DNA of 64,000 bases from JASJAR01 sp038530285 (GTDB lineage Bacteria > Pseudomonadota > Alphaproteobacteria > Rhodobacterales > Rhodobacteraceae), in NCBI GenBank assembly GCA_038530285.1, contig JBCBCY010000010.1, forward strand, positions 1-64,000, written 5' to 3'. Positions within the stretch are counted from its first letter, which is position 1. Every line of letters starts with the position of its first letter. Under the pieces are notes generated by a model. That model was not told the DNA's origin. It was given only the letters and a program-made list of their open reading frames with translations, and made no database searches. Below are positions 41,319 to 50,982 of the stretch, piece after piece. The position numbers and the translations under genes were made by a program.

Positions 41319-42649
41319 CCCAACCGCGTGTTCTGTTCGTCGATGATGAAGAACATCTGCGTCTGGCCGCCCAGCAATCGCTGGAACTTGAAGGCATCGA
41401 GGTCGACTGCTTTGCGGCTGGCGCGCCGGCCCTGTCGAAGATCGACCGGGCCTTCAACGGCATTCTCGTGACCGATATTCGGATGTCGGGCATGGACGGG
41501 TTGGAATTGATGGCGCAAGCGCTGGCGCGCGACCCCGACCTGCCTGTCATCCTGATCACCGGGCACGGCGACGTGGCCCTTGCGGTCGCGTCCTTGCGTG
41601 ATGGGGCCTATGATTTCATCGAAAAGCCCTTTGCCCCGGCCACATTGGTCGATTCCGTGCGCCGGGCGATGGACAAACGCCACCTCACGCTGGAAAACCG
41701 CGCGCTGCGCCAATCGCACACCGGCGGCGACGGGCTGCCTGCGCGCCTGATCGGGCGAAGTGCCGTGGTCCGAAAGCTCCGCGACGAGGTCCGCGCCGTC
41801 GCCGGCACCGATGCCGATGCCCTGATCCTGGGCGCGACAGGCACCGGAAAGGAAGTTGTCGCCCGGGTCCTTCATGATCTGTCTGACCGCGCCAAGGGCC
41901 CGTTTATCCAGATCAATTGCGCCGCTCTTCCCGACAGCCTTGTGGAAAGCGAATTGTTCGGCCACGAAGCCGGCGCCTTTCCCGGGGCCACGCGGGCGCG
42001 CTATGGCAAATTCGAACATGGCCGGGGGGGCACTGTTTTTCTCGATGAAATCGACAGTCTTGCCCCCGCTTTGCAGGCCAAACTTCTCAACGCGATCGAG
42101 AACCGCCAGATCACGCGCCTGGGCTCGAACGAGCAGATCCCGCTGAATGTCCGGTTTCTGGCCGCGTCAAAATCCGACCTCAAGACAGAAAGTGAAACCG
42201 GGCACTTTCGCAGCGATCTCTATTACCGCCTGAACGTCGTGACCTTGCACTTGCCCGGCCTTGATGAGCGCCGCGAAGATATCCCGCTTTTGTTCGCGCA
42301 TTTTGCCGCCGAAGCGGCCGAGCGGGTCGGCCGCGCTGCCCCTGAGATCCCCGGCCGCGTCCTGCAGGACCTTGCAGCGCGCCCCTGGCCAGGCCACGTG
42401 CGCGAGTTGCGCAATGCCGCCGAGCGCTATGTCCTAGGACTGGAGTTCGATCGCGCCGGTCAGAGCGCGCAAGCGGGGCTCGCAGTACATATGGCGGCAT
42501 TTGAAAAGAGCCTGATTGCGGCCAGCATCGCCGCCCATGGGGGCAGTCTCAAGGCGACCTATGAAGCCTTGGGGATCTCGCGCAAAGCGCTGTACGAGAA
42601 GATGCAGCGCCATGGCTTGACGCGCGAGGACTTCCGCGAAGACGTTTGA
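41315..42649 (+). CDS. dctD: DctD-like response regulator, NtrC family, with altered GAFTGA loop
   Basis: A 444-residue regulator: receiver domain with phospho-Asp at about residue 54 (LVTDIRMSGMDGLELM), AAA+ domain with Walker A GATGTGKE (173-180) and Walker B VFLDEID (241-247), and a C-terminal Fis-type helix-turn-helix (GGSLKATYEALGISRKALYEKMQRHG). The loop that contacts sigma-54, normally GAFTGA, reads GAFPGA (220-225). The Thr is replaced by Pro, so sigma-54 activation may be weakened or lost. A partner kinase is encoded just upstream. Confidence 0.9.
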   Translation: MTQPRVLFVDDEEHLRLAAQQSLELEGIEVDCFAAGAPALSKIDRAFNGILVTDIRMSGMDGLELMAQALARDPDLPVILITGHGDVALAVASLRDGAYDFIEKPFAPATLVDSVRRAMDKRHLTLENRALRQSHTGGDGLPARLIGRSAVVRKLRDEVRAVAGTDADALILGATGTGKEVVARVLHDLSDRAKGPFIQINCAALPDSLVESELFGHEAGAFPGATRARYGKFEHGRGGTVFLDEIDSLAPALQAKLLNAIENRQITRLGSNEQIPLNVRFLAASKSDLKTESETGHFRSDLYYRLNVVTLHLPGLDERREDIPLLFAHFAAEAAERVGRAAPEIPGRVLQDLAARPWPGHVRELRNAAERYVLGLEFDRAGQSAQAGLAVHMAAFEKSLIAASIAAHGGSLKATYEALGISRKALYEKMQRHGLTREDFREDV

Positions 42650-42855
42650 TCCGGCTGAATGGGCAGGTTTTCACCCGCTGGCAGCGCCATCAGTCACGGG
42701 TTCGACCCATTCCGGCTATGTTTGCCTTTTCAATCATCAACTTTAGAACATATTGCATTGCATCGTCGGGGTTTCGGCCAGATGCCTAAGCGCGTCAGCG
42801 GGAACCCCGCTTGTTTGGAATTTGGCTGCCCTACCGCAGTCAGAGGGAGGAAGAC

Positions 42856-43845
42856 ATGAAGACACTTATGATGACGACGGCGCTGGCCGTCGGATTTGCT
42901 GCCTCGTCCGCGATCGCGGACGGTCACATCGACACCACCGGCTGGCCGGACAGCTTCACCGTCGGCACCGCATCCCAGGGCGGGACGTATTTTGCCTATG
43001 GGTCGGGCTGGGCGAACCTTGTCGCAGAAGAATTGGGCCTGTCGGGCGGCGGCGAAGTCACCGGTGGTCCGATGCAGAACATGGCGCTTGTGCACACAGG
43101 TGACGCGCAGTTCGGCATGACCACAATGGGTCCGGCAGCCGAGTCGCTTGCCGGCACCAACCCGATCGCGCCGGGCCTTCAGATGGACCAAGCTTGCGCG
43201 ATGTTCCCGATGTATCAGACGCCGTTCTCTGTCACGGCCCTGTCGTCGTCGGGCATCACGTCAATCGCCGACATTCCGGCAGGCGCAAAGATCGGCTTTG
43301 GCCCGGCAGGCTCGACATCAGACACGTATTTTCCGCGCATGATGGAAACCCTCGGCGTCGATTTTGAGCGTCGCAATGGCGGCTGGACCGACCTTGGTGG
43401 TCAGTTGCAGGACGGTCTGTTGGACGTGATCGCATTTGCCGCCGGCGTGCCGGTGCCTGCCGTCAGCCAGTTGGAAGTGCAGACGGATGTGAACATCATC
43501 GAGTTCACCGAAGACGAGCAAGGCAAGATCCTTGAGGCCTTCCCGGTGTCGAACTTCGCAATTGCTGCAGACACTTACACCACGTTGGAAGCCGATGCGC
43601 GGTCCGTGTCGATGTGGAACTTCGCGATTGCAAACTGTGATCTGCCCGAGACCTTCGTGAACGCCGTCGTGGACATCGTGATGTCCGACAATGAGCGCAT
43701 GGTGAACATTCACAAGGCGGCGCGGTCCACACTGCCCGAAAACTGGGACAAGAACGGCGTGTTGAAATGGCACCCCGGTGCCGCTGCCTGGTTCAAAGAA
43801 AACGCAGGTGCAGACATTTCCGACGACATGATCCACGGCATGTAA
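42856..43845 (+). CDS. TAXI-family TRAP transporter solute-binding protein
   Basis: A 329-residue periplasmic protein with the signal peptide MKTLMMTTALAVGFAASSAIADG and the TAXI motif GTASQGGTYFAYGSGWANLVAEELG. Later PMQNMALVHTGDAQFGMTTMG also fits this family. It binds a carboxylate or similar solute for the fused permease encoded downstream. ATG 42856 has GGGAGG 7 bases away. The gap upstream is 206 bases with no clear sigma-54 site. Confidence 0.93.
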   Translation: MKTLMMTTALAVGFAASSAIADGHIDTTGWPDSFTVGTASQGGTYFAYGSGWANLVAEELGLSGGGEVTGGPMQNMALVHTGDAQFGMTTMGPAAESLAGTNPIAPGLQMDQACAMFPMYQTPFSVTALSSSGITSIADIPAGAKIGFGPAGSTSDTYFPRMMETLGVDFERRNGGWTDLGGQLQDGLLDVIAFAAGVPVPAVSQLEVQTDVNIIEFTEDEQGKILEAFPVSNFAIAADTYTTLEADARSVSMWNFAIANCDLPETFVNAVVDIVMSDNERMVNIHKAARSTLPENWDKNGVLKWHPGAAAWFKENAGADISDDMIHGM

Positions 43846-43856
43846 GCAATTGTTTC

Positions 43857-43935
43857 GGCGCGCCTTTCGCGCGCCGGCACGCGGGGGGACGCTGTCCCCC
43901 CGCACCCCCCTGGAGTATTTTTGCCAGGATGAAGA
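43857..43935. repeat. Two GC-rich hairpins and a probable dispersed intergenic element
   Basis: GGCGCGC/GCGCGCC (43857-43875) forms a 7-bp stem, and GCGGGGGGAC/GTCCCCCCGC (43881-43903) a perfect 10-bp stem with a three-base loop. Directly after comes CCCCCTGGAGTATTTTTGCC and AGGATGAAG. I recall similar text repeated between genes of many Rhodobacterales genomes, which would make this a dispersed element. It lies between the binding-protein and permease genes. Confidence 0.6.
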
Positions 43936-43980
43936 GACCACGCATCGCGCGTGCACAACCGGCCATCGGGAGGGGACACC

Positions 43981-46230
43981 ATGGCACATCCGGACACGAC
44001 CAGCGAAGATCAGGTGACCGACCAGGTTGTCGCCGAAGGGGTCGACGAAGAGCCTGTCGAGGCCAACCGACGTCTGTTCGAAGGCAACGCCTGGGTGTTG
44101 ATTGCCAGTTTCGCGGCCCTTTACGCCGCGTTCCATATGGCTGCACTGAACGGTTTGTCGATTTCCGAATGGACCGGGGTTGAGGTTCCGCTTCTGCCGA
44201 CCTTCCCTCTTGAGACATGGAATTTCCGCATCGTCCACATCGCCGGGGCGCTGGGGTTGGGGTTTTTGATGTTTGCTGCGCGCACGGATTTTCCCGATGA
44301 GGATCAAGGTCAGACCTGGGTTACCTATGCCGCCTACGCGCTCGGCGCTCTGGCTCTTTTGTCCTGCGGGGTCGGGCTGTGGTTTGCCAGCCTGATTGAG
44401 GGCGGTGTGATGTGGAACGGGATTGATGAGACGCTGAAGTTCCGCGAGACCTATCTGTTTGGCCTACCGCTGCTCGTCGCCACAGGCGGCGCGATCGCAT
44501 TGTCGTGGTTTCACCGTCGGCACCGCGCGGGGTTTGCCGCCCCAGACGTGGTGCTGGCGCTCTGCGGCGTGTCGGTCGCGATCTACCTGATCACCATCTA
44601 TGGCACGTTGATGCGCAATTCGACTGGTACGCCCTTCGCCCCTATCGGGATTTCGATCGCCGCCGTCGCAGGTACGGCCCTGATTATGGAATTGACACGG
44701 CGCGTTGCGGGCATGGCCCTGATCATCATCGCGGGCGTGTTTTTGGTGTATGTCTTCGCGGGACAATACCTGCCGGGCTTTTTGAACGCGCCTGCCGTGA
44801 CCTGGCAGCGGTTCTTTTCCCAGGTTTACACCGATGCGGGCATCTTGGGGCCGACAACGGCGGTCTCGTCGACCTATATCATTCTGTTCATCATCTTCGC
44901 GGCGTTCCTTCAGGCGTCAAAGGTTGGCGACTATTTCGTGAACTTCGCCTTTGCGGCCGCGGGGCGTGCGCGCGGCGGCCCTGCCAAGGTGGCGATCTTT
45001 GCATCGGGCCTGATGGGCATGATCAATGGCACGTCGGCGGGCAATGTTGTGGCCACGGGCTCGCTCACGATCCCGCTGATGAAGAAGGTCGGCTACCACA
45101 AGAAAACGGCAGGTGCCGTGGAAGCGGCGGCTTCAACGGGCGGGCAGATCATGCCACCGATCATGGGGGCAGGGGCCTTCATCATGGCCGAAATCACCGG
45201 CATCCCCTATACCGAGATCGCGGTCGCGGCGATCATCCCGGCGGTGCTCTATTTCGTGTCGGTCTATTTCATGGTCGATTTCGAAGCCGCCAAGCTCGGG
45301 ATGCGCGGAATGCGCGAAGACGAGCTTCCGAAGTTCAACAAGCTCGTGCGGCAGGTCTACCTGTTTGTGCCGATCATCATCCTGATTGTCGCCCTCTTCA
45401 TGGGCTATTCGGTGATCCGGGCTGGCACGCTGGCCACGGTGGCCGCGGCTGCCGTGTCCTGGTTGACACCCTTCCGGATGGGGCCGCGGCGGATTGCCAA
45501 AGCGTTTGAGCTTGCCGGTACGATGTCGATCCAGATCATCGCGGTGTGCGCCTGCGCGGGTATCATCGTGGGCGTGATCAGCCTGACCGGGGTGGGGGCT
45601 CGGTTTTCTTCGCTGCTTTTGGGCATTGCTGAAAACTCGCAGCTTTTGGCGCTGTTTTTCGCCATGTGTATCTCGATTTTGCTGGGAATGGGGATGCCCA
45701 CGACCGCGGCCTATGCCGTGGCGGCATCGGTTGTGGCACCCGGTCTTGTGCAGCTTGGTATCCCGCACCTGACCGCGCATTTCTTCGTCTTCTACTTTGC
45801 GGTGTTGTCGGCGATCACACCGCCTGTCGCGCTCGCCAGCTACGCCGCCGCGGGGATATCCGGCGCCAACCCGATGGAAACATCCGTGGCGTCGTTCAAG
45901 ATCGGGATTGCGGCCTTCATCGTGCCCTTCATGTTCTTTTACAATGGGGCGCTGTTGATGGATGGAACATGGTTTGAAGTCGCGCGCGCAGCCTTGACGG
46001 CGGTGATCGGCGTGTTCTTCCTGTCCTCAGGCGTGCAGGGCTGGTTTCTCGGCGCGAAAGCAGGCTGGCTGGTGCGGCTCGGTGTCCTTGTGGCCGCCTT
46101 GTTCATGATCGAAGGCGGCGGCTGGACGGACCTGATCGGGCTGGCAGTGGCCGGTGGCATGCTCTTTGTCCAACGCGTGATCCGCCCGGATCCCGACCGC
46201 CCGATCCCGGTGCGAGGGACGGCAGATTAA
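43981..46230 (+). CDS. TRAP transporter fused permease (4TM/12TM)
   Basis: A 749-residue membrane protein combining the small (DctQ-like) and large (DctM-like) TRAP subunits, the usual form partnering TAXI binding proteins. Motifs include KVAIFASGLMGMINGTSAGNVVATGSLTIPLMKKVGY, GQIMPPIMGAGAFIMAEITG and ILLGMGMPTTAAYAVAA. It imports its substrate using a sodium or proton gradient. ATG 43981 follows GGGAGGGG; an earlier in-frame GTG at 43951 is less likely. Confidence 0.93.
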   Translation: MAHPDTTSEDQVTDQVVAEGVDEEPVEANRRLFEGNAWVLIASFAALYAAFHMAALNGLSISEWTGVEVPLLPTFPLETWNFRIVHIAGALGLGFLMFAARTDFPDEDQGQTWVTYAAYALGALALLSCGVGLWFASLIEGGVMWNGIDETLKFRETYLFGLPLLVATGGAIALSWFHRRHRAGFAAPDVVLALCGVSVAIYLITIYGTLMRNSTGTPFAPIGISIAAVAGTALIMELTRRVAGMALIIIAGVFLVYVFAGQYLPGFLNAPAVTWQRFFSQVYTDAGILGPTTAVSSTYIILFIIFAAFLQASKVGDYFVNFAFAAAGRARGGPAKVAIFASGLMGMINGTSAGNVVATGSLTIPLMKKVGYHKKTAGAVEAAASTGGQIMPPIMGAGAFIMAEITGIPYTEIAVAAIIPAVLYFVSVYFMVDFEAAKLGMRGMREDELPKFNKLVRQVYLFVPIIILIVALFMGYSVIRAGTLATVAAAAVSWLTPFRMGPRRIAKAFELAGTMSIQIIAVCACAGIIVGVISLTGVGARFSSLLLGIAENSQLLALFFAMCISILLGMGMPTTAAYAVAASVVAPGLVQLGIPHLTAHFFVFYFAVLSAITPPVALASYAAAGISGANPMETSVASFKIGIAAFIVPFMFFYNGALLMDGTWFEVARAALTAVIGVFFLSSGVQGWFLGAKAGWLVRLGVLVAALFMIEGGGWTDLIGLAVAGGMLFVQRVIRPDPDRPIPVRGTAD

Positions 46231-46315
46231 CCCGTAGAATTGCGCAAGCAGCGTAGGGGAACATTAAGGGTTGTGACTTAGCGTCTCGAACGTGAATTTT
46301 AGATCGGGACCACCC

Positions 46316-48796
46316 ATGAAGGTGACATCGCTTCCAATTTCTTGGTCAATGGCTCTGTTGACCGCGCTTGGCCTGACCGCCGTGCTGACCTTTGCGGGGG
46401 TCGGTATTTCTGTTGACCTCGCCGAGCGGCGGCAGCTGCAAGAAGACGTGGTGTTAAGCGAGCTTGCCGCCAGTGTTGGCGGCCTGACCCACGAGTTGCA
46501 AAAAGAACGCGGCGCCAGTGCAGGTTTTCTTGCCAGTGGCGGGACGGCGTTCGTGGATCAATTGCCGCTCCAGCGGACCAAAAGTGACGAACAGCTTGCC
46601 AGCTTCAACGCTGCTGTGGCCGCCCTTCGATCAGAAGTGTCGATCCCGCCGGGGCTCAACCTCCTTCTGCGCGATGTCGCAGGGCAGATTGCCGATTTGG
46701 AGAATCTTCGCGCAGATGTGGATGCGCAGTCGATTGCGCTTCTGGATGCGGTTGGACAAATCACTGCCCTGAACCGGTCGGCAATCGCCCTTTTGCCTGA
46801 ACTTGGCAAAAGCGTGTCTTACCCCAATGCAGCCCGAGCCATGCAGCGCCATGCCGTGTATATGGCCGCAAAGGACACAATGGGGCTTGAGCGCGCGACC
46901 GGCGCGGCTGGTTTTGCGCAGGCCCGCGACAATGAAGGACGCATTCCCGAAGCAACGCTTGGTCGGTTTTCAGCCCTGATCGATCAACAACAAACTCTGA
47001 TCGATGTGTACCGCAGCCTCGCATCGAATACCCTTCTGGGGCGGATCGAAGACATGTTGGCCTCACCCGCGTCGCAGAATGTCACTTCAATGCGCGACAT
47101 TGCCTTTTCAGGCGATGCGGCCCAGATCGCGTCGATTGAGCCTTCGGTTTGGTTCGATGCAATCACTGAAAAGATCAATATCGTCAAAGAGATTGAAGAT
47201 GCCGGTGCGGCTGAAATTGCGACCTTTCTGAACAACGCGCAGCAACGTTTGAACAGTGAAATCACCCGGTCCCTTGCCGTTCTTCTGGCCGTTGTCGTGG
47301 TTCTGCTTGGCCTGTCTGCGGCGCTTATTGCTGTCGCATCGCGGTGGCTGAAACAAACCGCCAACCGGGTCGCCGATTTGTCCGATGGAGATATCGACAG
47401 CCCTGTCTTGCAAGCGCCCCAACGGGATCTCGCTCAGATCACAAGTGCGCTTGCTCAGTTTCGCGATGCTGAGCGCGCTCGTCGTGAAAACAAAGATCTG
47501 CAGTTGTCTCTCGAGGCGTCGTCGGCAGACGGAATCAAGCGCATTTTAGAGGCTGTGACCGAGGGCAACTTCGAATACCGTTTGCGTCTGAGAGATCTGC
47601 AAGGGGCCTCGTTGATCCTGGGCAAGGGGGTCAATGAAATCCTTCAAACAGCCGATGAATTTGTGCAGGGTCAAAAAGTAGCGGATGCGAAATTGCTGTC
47701 CAAACAACAGGCTGAGAATGAGGCCCAGGAACGCGCGGTAGCGGCCCTTGAAGAAGTGGTCATGGCATATTCGTCAGGCGATTTTTCGCAACGGATGGCG
47801 ACCGATGATCTAAGCGGTGTCTGGCGCCGGGTGGCGGATGGCATCAATCAGATTGCGTCGATGACCGAGCGGGCACTCAACGACATTCGCACCATTATGT
47901 CGGCCCAGGCCGAAGGGTCGCTCTACGAGCGGATGAAGGATGATCACAAAGGCACATTTGCAGAAATCGCGCGCACGACGAATGCCTCGCTGGAGACTTT
48001 GCAATCCGTTTTCATAGGTATCTCAGAGGGGGTTGGGCGTGTCGGGTCCGCAACAAAGCAATTGCGAAACGGGTCGTCGGATCTGGCCTCGCGATCCAAT
48101 GAACAAGCCGTCACGGTTGCAGAAGCATCTGAAGCCACCAGTGTGTTGTCCAAGACGATTGAGGGGAATGGACAGAACCTGGGAAAATGCAATGATCTTA
48201 TGAAGGCGCTACAGGTCAAGACTGCAGAAGGGCAGAGCATCGTACAAGGCGCCATCTCAACGATGGGAACGATCGAGTCTGCGTCAGCCGAGATGGAAAA
48301 AATTGTCGCAACAATCGACGAAATTGCTTTTCAGACCAACCTCTTGGCCCTGAATGCGTCGGTTGAAGCGGCGCGTGCTGGTGACGCAGGCAAAGGGTTT
48401 GCCGTCGTTGCCGCCGAAGTCCGAGGATTGGCGAACCGATGTGCGGATGCATCTCGCCAGATTGGGCAACTCATATCGGATTCGGTTCGCGGCGTGACCG
48501 ACGGCGCATCCGATGTACGGCGCACAGGCGATGCTATTTCGGATGTTGAGGCGACGCTAAAATCCGTCCAAGCCGTCATAGACGATGTGCTCGTTGCGGG
48601 CGAGGATCAAAGCCAAGGCGTATCGCAACTGTCCCAGGCCATTTCTCGGCTCGACAAGATCGCGCAATCGAATGTCGAGCTTGCGCGCGGAAACATGGGA
48701 CTGACCGAAACGCTCGCAGATCAGGAAACACATCTTTCCGGTGCTGTGGGTCGGTTTCTCAAAACGGCAGACAATACACAGCTGGGCGCGGCTTAG
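46316..48796 (+). CDS. Methyl-accepting chemotaxis protein with NIT sensor domain
   Basis: An 826-residue chemoreceptor. A first transmembrane segment (about 10-32) is followed by a periplasmic helical region with LQKERGASAGFLASGG, typical of the nitrate/nitrite-sensing NIT domain, then a second segment (about 320-345), HAMP-type linkers, and a signalling domain with IDEIAFQTNLLALNASVEAARAGDAGKGFAVVAAEVRGLANR. It would report a small ligand to CheA/CheW. It lies 85 bases after the TRAP permease gene and may detect that system's substrate, though NIT suggests nitrate or nitrite. ATG 46316 is preferred over an upstream GTG. Confidence 0.88.
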   Translation: MKVTSLPISWSMALLTALGLTAVLTFAGVGISVDLAERRQLQEDVVLSELAASVGGLTHELQKERGASAGFLASGGTAFVDQLPLQRTKSDEQLASFNAAVAALRSEVSIPPGLNLLLRDVAGQIADLENLRADVDAQSIALLDAVGQITALNRSAIALLPELGKSVSYPNAARAMQRHAVYMAAKDTMGLERATGAAGFAQARDNEGRIPEATLGRFSALIDQQQTLIDVYRSLASNTLLGRIEDMLASPASQNVTSMRDIAFSGDAAQIASIEPSVWFDAITEKINIVKEIEDAGAAEIATFLNNAQQRLNSEITRSLAVLLAVVVVLLGLSAALIAVASRWLKQTANRVADLSDGDIDSPVLQAPQRDLAQITSALAQFRDAERARRENKDLQLSLEASSADGIKRILEAVTEGNFEYRLRLRDLQGASLILGKGVNEILQTADEFVQGQKVADAKLLSKQQAENEAQERAVAALEEVVMAYSSGDFSQRMATDDLSGVWRRVADGINQIASMTERALNDIRTIMSAQAEGSLYERMKDDHKGTFAEIARTTNASLETLQSVFIGISEGVGRVGSATKQLRNGSSDLASRSNEQAVTVAEASEATSVLSKTIEGNGQNLGKCNDLMKALQVKTAEGQSIVQGAISTMGTIESASAEMEKIVATIDEIAFQTNLLALNASVEAARAGDAGKGFAVVAAEVRGLANRCADASRQIGQLISDSVRGVTDGASDVRRTGDAISDVEATLKSVQAVIDDVLVAGEDQSQGVSQLSQAISRLDKIAQSNVELARGNMGLTETLADQETHLSGAVGRFLKTADNTQLGAA

Positions 48797-48834
48797 AAAC
48801 GCCCGACGGTAGAATGGAAGGGTGTTCGCCCGCG

Positions 48835-49614
48835 TCAGTCGAGACAAATTGTCTCGATGCGGCTCGCCGCTTTTCGCAACCCAGGCAAGCAATCAATCAG
48901 AGTGTCCGTCGTGTGGCGCTGGGTCGGGGCGTGAATGGAAAGCGTTGAGAGCAAGCGCCCGGCCGTGTCCTGGATCGGTACCGCGACGGCCGCCATGCCA
49001 AGCATGAATTCCTCGTTGTCGGTTGCATAGCCTTGCTGCCGAATGCGTGTCAGATCCGCCAGCAGCCGATCCTTTTCGGTGATGGTGTGTTCCGTGTGAC
49101 GCTCAAGATCGAGCCAGGCTGTAATTCGGTTCAGCTTGTCCGAGCGGAGCGACGACAAATACATTTTCCCGCTCGCAGTGCAATGAAACGGAACTTGGGT
49201 GCCGACGGGAAATTGGATGCGGAAGGGCCAATGCGTTTCGACCCTGTCGAGGTAGACCATGCCGGATCGATCGGGTGCGGCAAGATTGCAGGTCTCGCCG
49301 ACCTCTTCAGCCAAAGCATTCATGATCATCAACCGTTCGGTCCGCACGCGTTCGGCCGAAAGCGTATTTCCCGCAAGGCGCCGCAAACGCCGGCCCGGCC
49401 CGAACGAACGACCATCGACATCCCGCTGGAGATATCCTTCTTCTTCGGCCGTGGCCAACAGCCGGTGAACAGTCGGTTTGGGCAGCCCCAACACATCGAC
49501 AAGTGCCGCCGGCGCCACAGGGACGCCGGCACGTGCAACTTCTTCGATGATCAGCAGCAACCTCAGATTGGTCGGTATCTGTCCCTTTTGATTGGGGTTT
49601 CTGTCTACCACCAT
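48835..49614 (-). CDS. IclR-family transcriptional regulator
   Basis: A 259-residue regulator. The N-terminal winged helix-turn-helix (LRLLLIIEEVARAGVPVAPAALVDVLGLPKPTVHRLLATAEEEG) is followed by the IclR effector domain (VGETCNLAAPDRSGMVYLDRVETHWPFRIQFPVG, and FHCTASGKMYLSSL). It is the last gene of the minus-strand operon dctPQM-iclR, 9 bases after dctM, and probably controls that transporter and the divergent GMC oxidoreductase. ATG 49614 is preferred to the preceding GTG. Confidence 0.9.
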   Translation of the reverse strand: MVVDRNPNQKGQIPTNLRLLLIIEEVARAGVPVAPAALVDVLGLPKPTVHRLLATAEEEGYLQRDVDGRSFGPGRRLRRLAGNTLSAERVRTERLMIMNALAEEVGETCNLAAPDRSGMVYLDRVETHWPFRIQFPVGTQVPFHCTASGKMYLSSLRSDKLNRITAWLDLERHTEHTITEKDRLLADLTRIRQQGYATDNEEFMLGMAAVAVPIQDTAGRLLSTLSIHAPTQRHTTDTLIDCLPGLRKAASRIETICLD

Positions 49615-49623
49615 CACCTGTCC

Positions 49624-50982
49624 CTAGCGATCTGGCAGCAAGAACAACGCCAGTTCAGGTGTCAGCGATACGATGATCCAAACGCTGATCAAAGCGAAAA
49701 GATAAAGTGTCGTGTACCGAAGCAACCGGAAGTACGGCACACCAGTGACCCCCGACGCCACGTAAAGGTTCAATCCGTAGGGTGGCGTAATAAACCCGAT
49801 CGACGCACCAACAAGGAAGATGACCGAGAAGTGCACAGGATCCACGCCCACGCTTGCCGCGATCGGGGCAAGGATGGGCGCAAGAATGATCGTGACCGGA
49901 AGGCTCTCAAGGATCATGCCGGACACGAAAACAATCGCCATCGCAGTGAACAGAACCGCATGGTAACCGCCCATCGAGGTGACGAAATTCCCGATAACCT
50001 CCTGTGCGCCCAAAAGCGACAGAATCTGCTGCATCACAACCGAGACCGCGATCAGCGGCGCCAAAATGCCGGTAATCTGGGCCGAGCGCATGACAATTCC
50101 GGGGATCTGCGGGATCGTGAAGCCTTCAACCACCAGCATCGAAACGGCTGACTTTTCACTCCAGTCTTTGGTCTGATCCATTCGCAGGACCGTGCTGACC
50201 ACCCAACTGACAAGACCGGCGATGACGCCAAAGCCAACAGTGACGCCCGCGGCCTCGGTCGGAGAGAACTTGCCGGTGTAGATGCCCCAGAGCACAAGCC
50301 CGATCGCGAAAAAACCAAGCCACGCCCCGATGGAGGTTTTGAGCACCCGCGCCAATTGAAGCGGGATCAGGAAGCCCCAGCCGTTGCGCCAGCAGATGAT
50401 GAAACATGCCAGCATCATACCGCCAACCATCATCGCGCCCGGGATGATCCCGGCAACGAACAAATCGGAAATCGGAAGGTTCAGAAGGAAGCCGTAAACA
50501 ATGAAGATGATCGACGGCGGGATAATGATCCCCACGGTGCCGCCGGCCGCTGCGGTGGCTGCCGAAAACCGTTCGTCGTAGCCGCCTTTCACCATTTCGG
50601 GGTGAAGCATCGACCCGATGGTGGCGGTGGTAGCTGAATTCGATCCCGAGATCGCCGCAAACAACCCGCAAGCGCCAAGCGATGCCATGGCCAGACCACC
50701 TCTGATCCAGCCGAGGCAGGAATAGGCAAAATCAGACAGGCGCCGCGCAATGCCCGACCGGTTGATCAGGTCGCCGGTCAGAATAAACAGCGGCATCGCA
50801 AGCAGGGCAAAGCCGTCTGTGAACACATCCTGGAGCGCAGCCCCGGTGTTCAAAAGCTGCAATTCCAGCACGAAAGACATCCCGATCACCCAATAGGCAA
50901 TGACCAGAAACACCGGAACACCCAGCATGAACAGGATCGTCACGGCGATGGATATCAGGGTGATGATGGTTGGATCGCTCAT
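49624..50982 (-). CDS. TRAP transporter large permease (DctM)
   Basis: A 452-residue inner-membrane protein with about twelve segments. It has the DctM motifs GSNSATTATIGSMLHPEMVKGGYDERFSAATAAAGGTVGIIIPPS and TPPYGLNLYVASGVTG. Its ATG overlaps the stop of dctQ by 4 bases. Confidence 0.92.
   Translation of the reverse strand: MSDPTIITLISIAVTILFMLGVPVFLVIAYWVIGMSFVLELQLLNTGAALQDVFTDGFALLAMPLFILTGDLINRSGIARRLSDFAYSCLGWIRGGLAMASLGACGLFAAISGSNSATTATIGSMLHPEMVKGGYDERFSAATAAAGGTVGIIIPPSIIFIVYGFLLNLPISDLFVAGIIPGAMMVGGMMLACFIICWRNGWGFLIPLQLARVLKTSIGAWLGFFAIGLVLWGIYTGKFSPTEAAGVTVGFGVIAGLVSWVVSTVLRMDQTKDWSEKSAVSMLVVEGFTIPQIPGIVMRSAQITGILAPLIAVSVVMQQILSLLGAQEVIGNFVTSMGGYHAVLFTAMAIVFVSGMILESLPVTIILAPILAPIAASVGVDPVHFSVIFLVGASIGFITPPYGLNLYVASGVTGVPYFRLLRYTTLYLFALISVWIIVSLTPELALFLLPDR

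Noticed and set aside
42650..42855. Possible sigma-54 promoter before the TAXI gene
   Set aside because: No GG-N10-GC pair with the expected flanks was found; nearest look-alikes have 6 or 8 bases between GG and GC.
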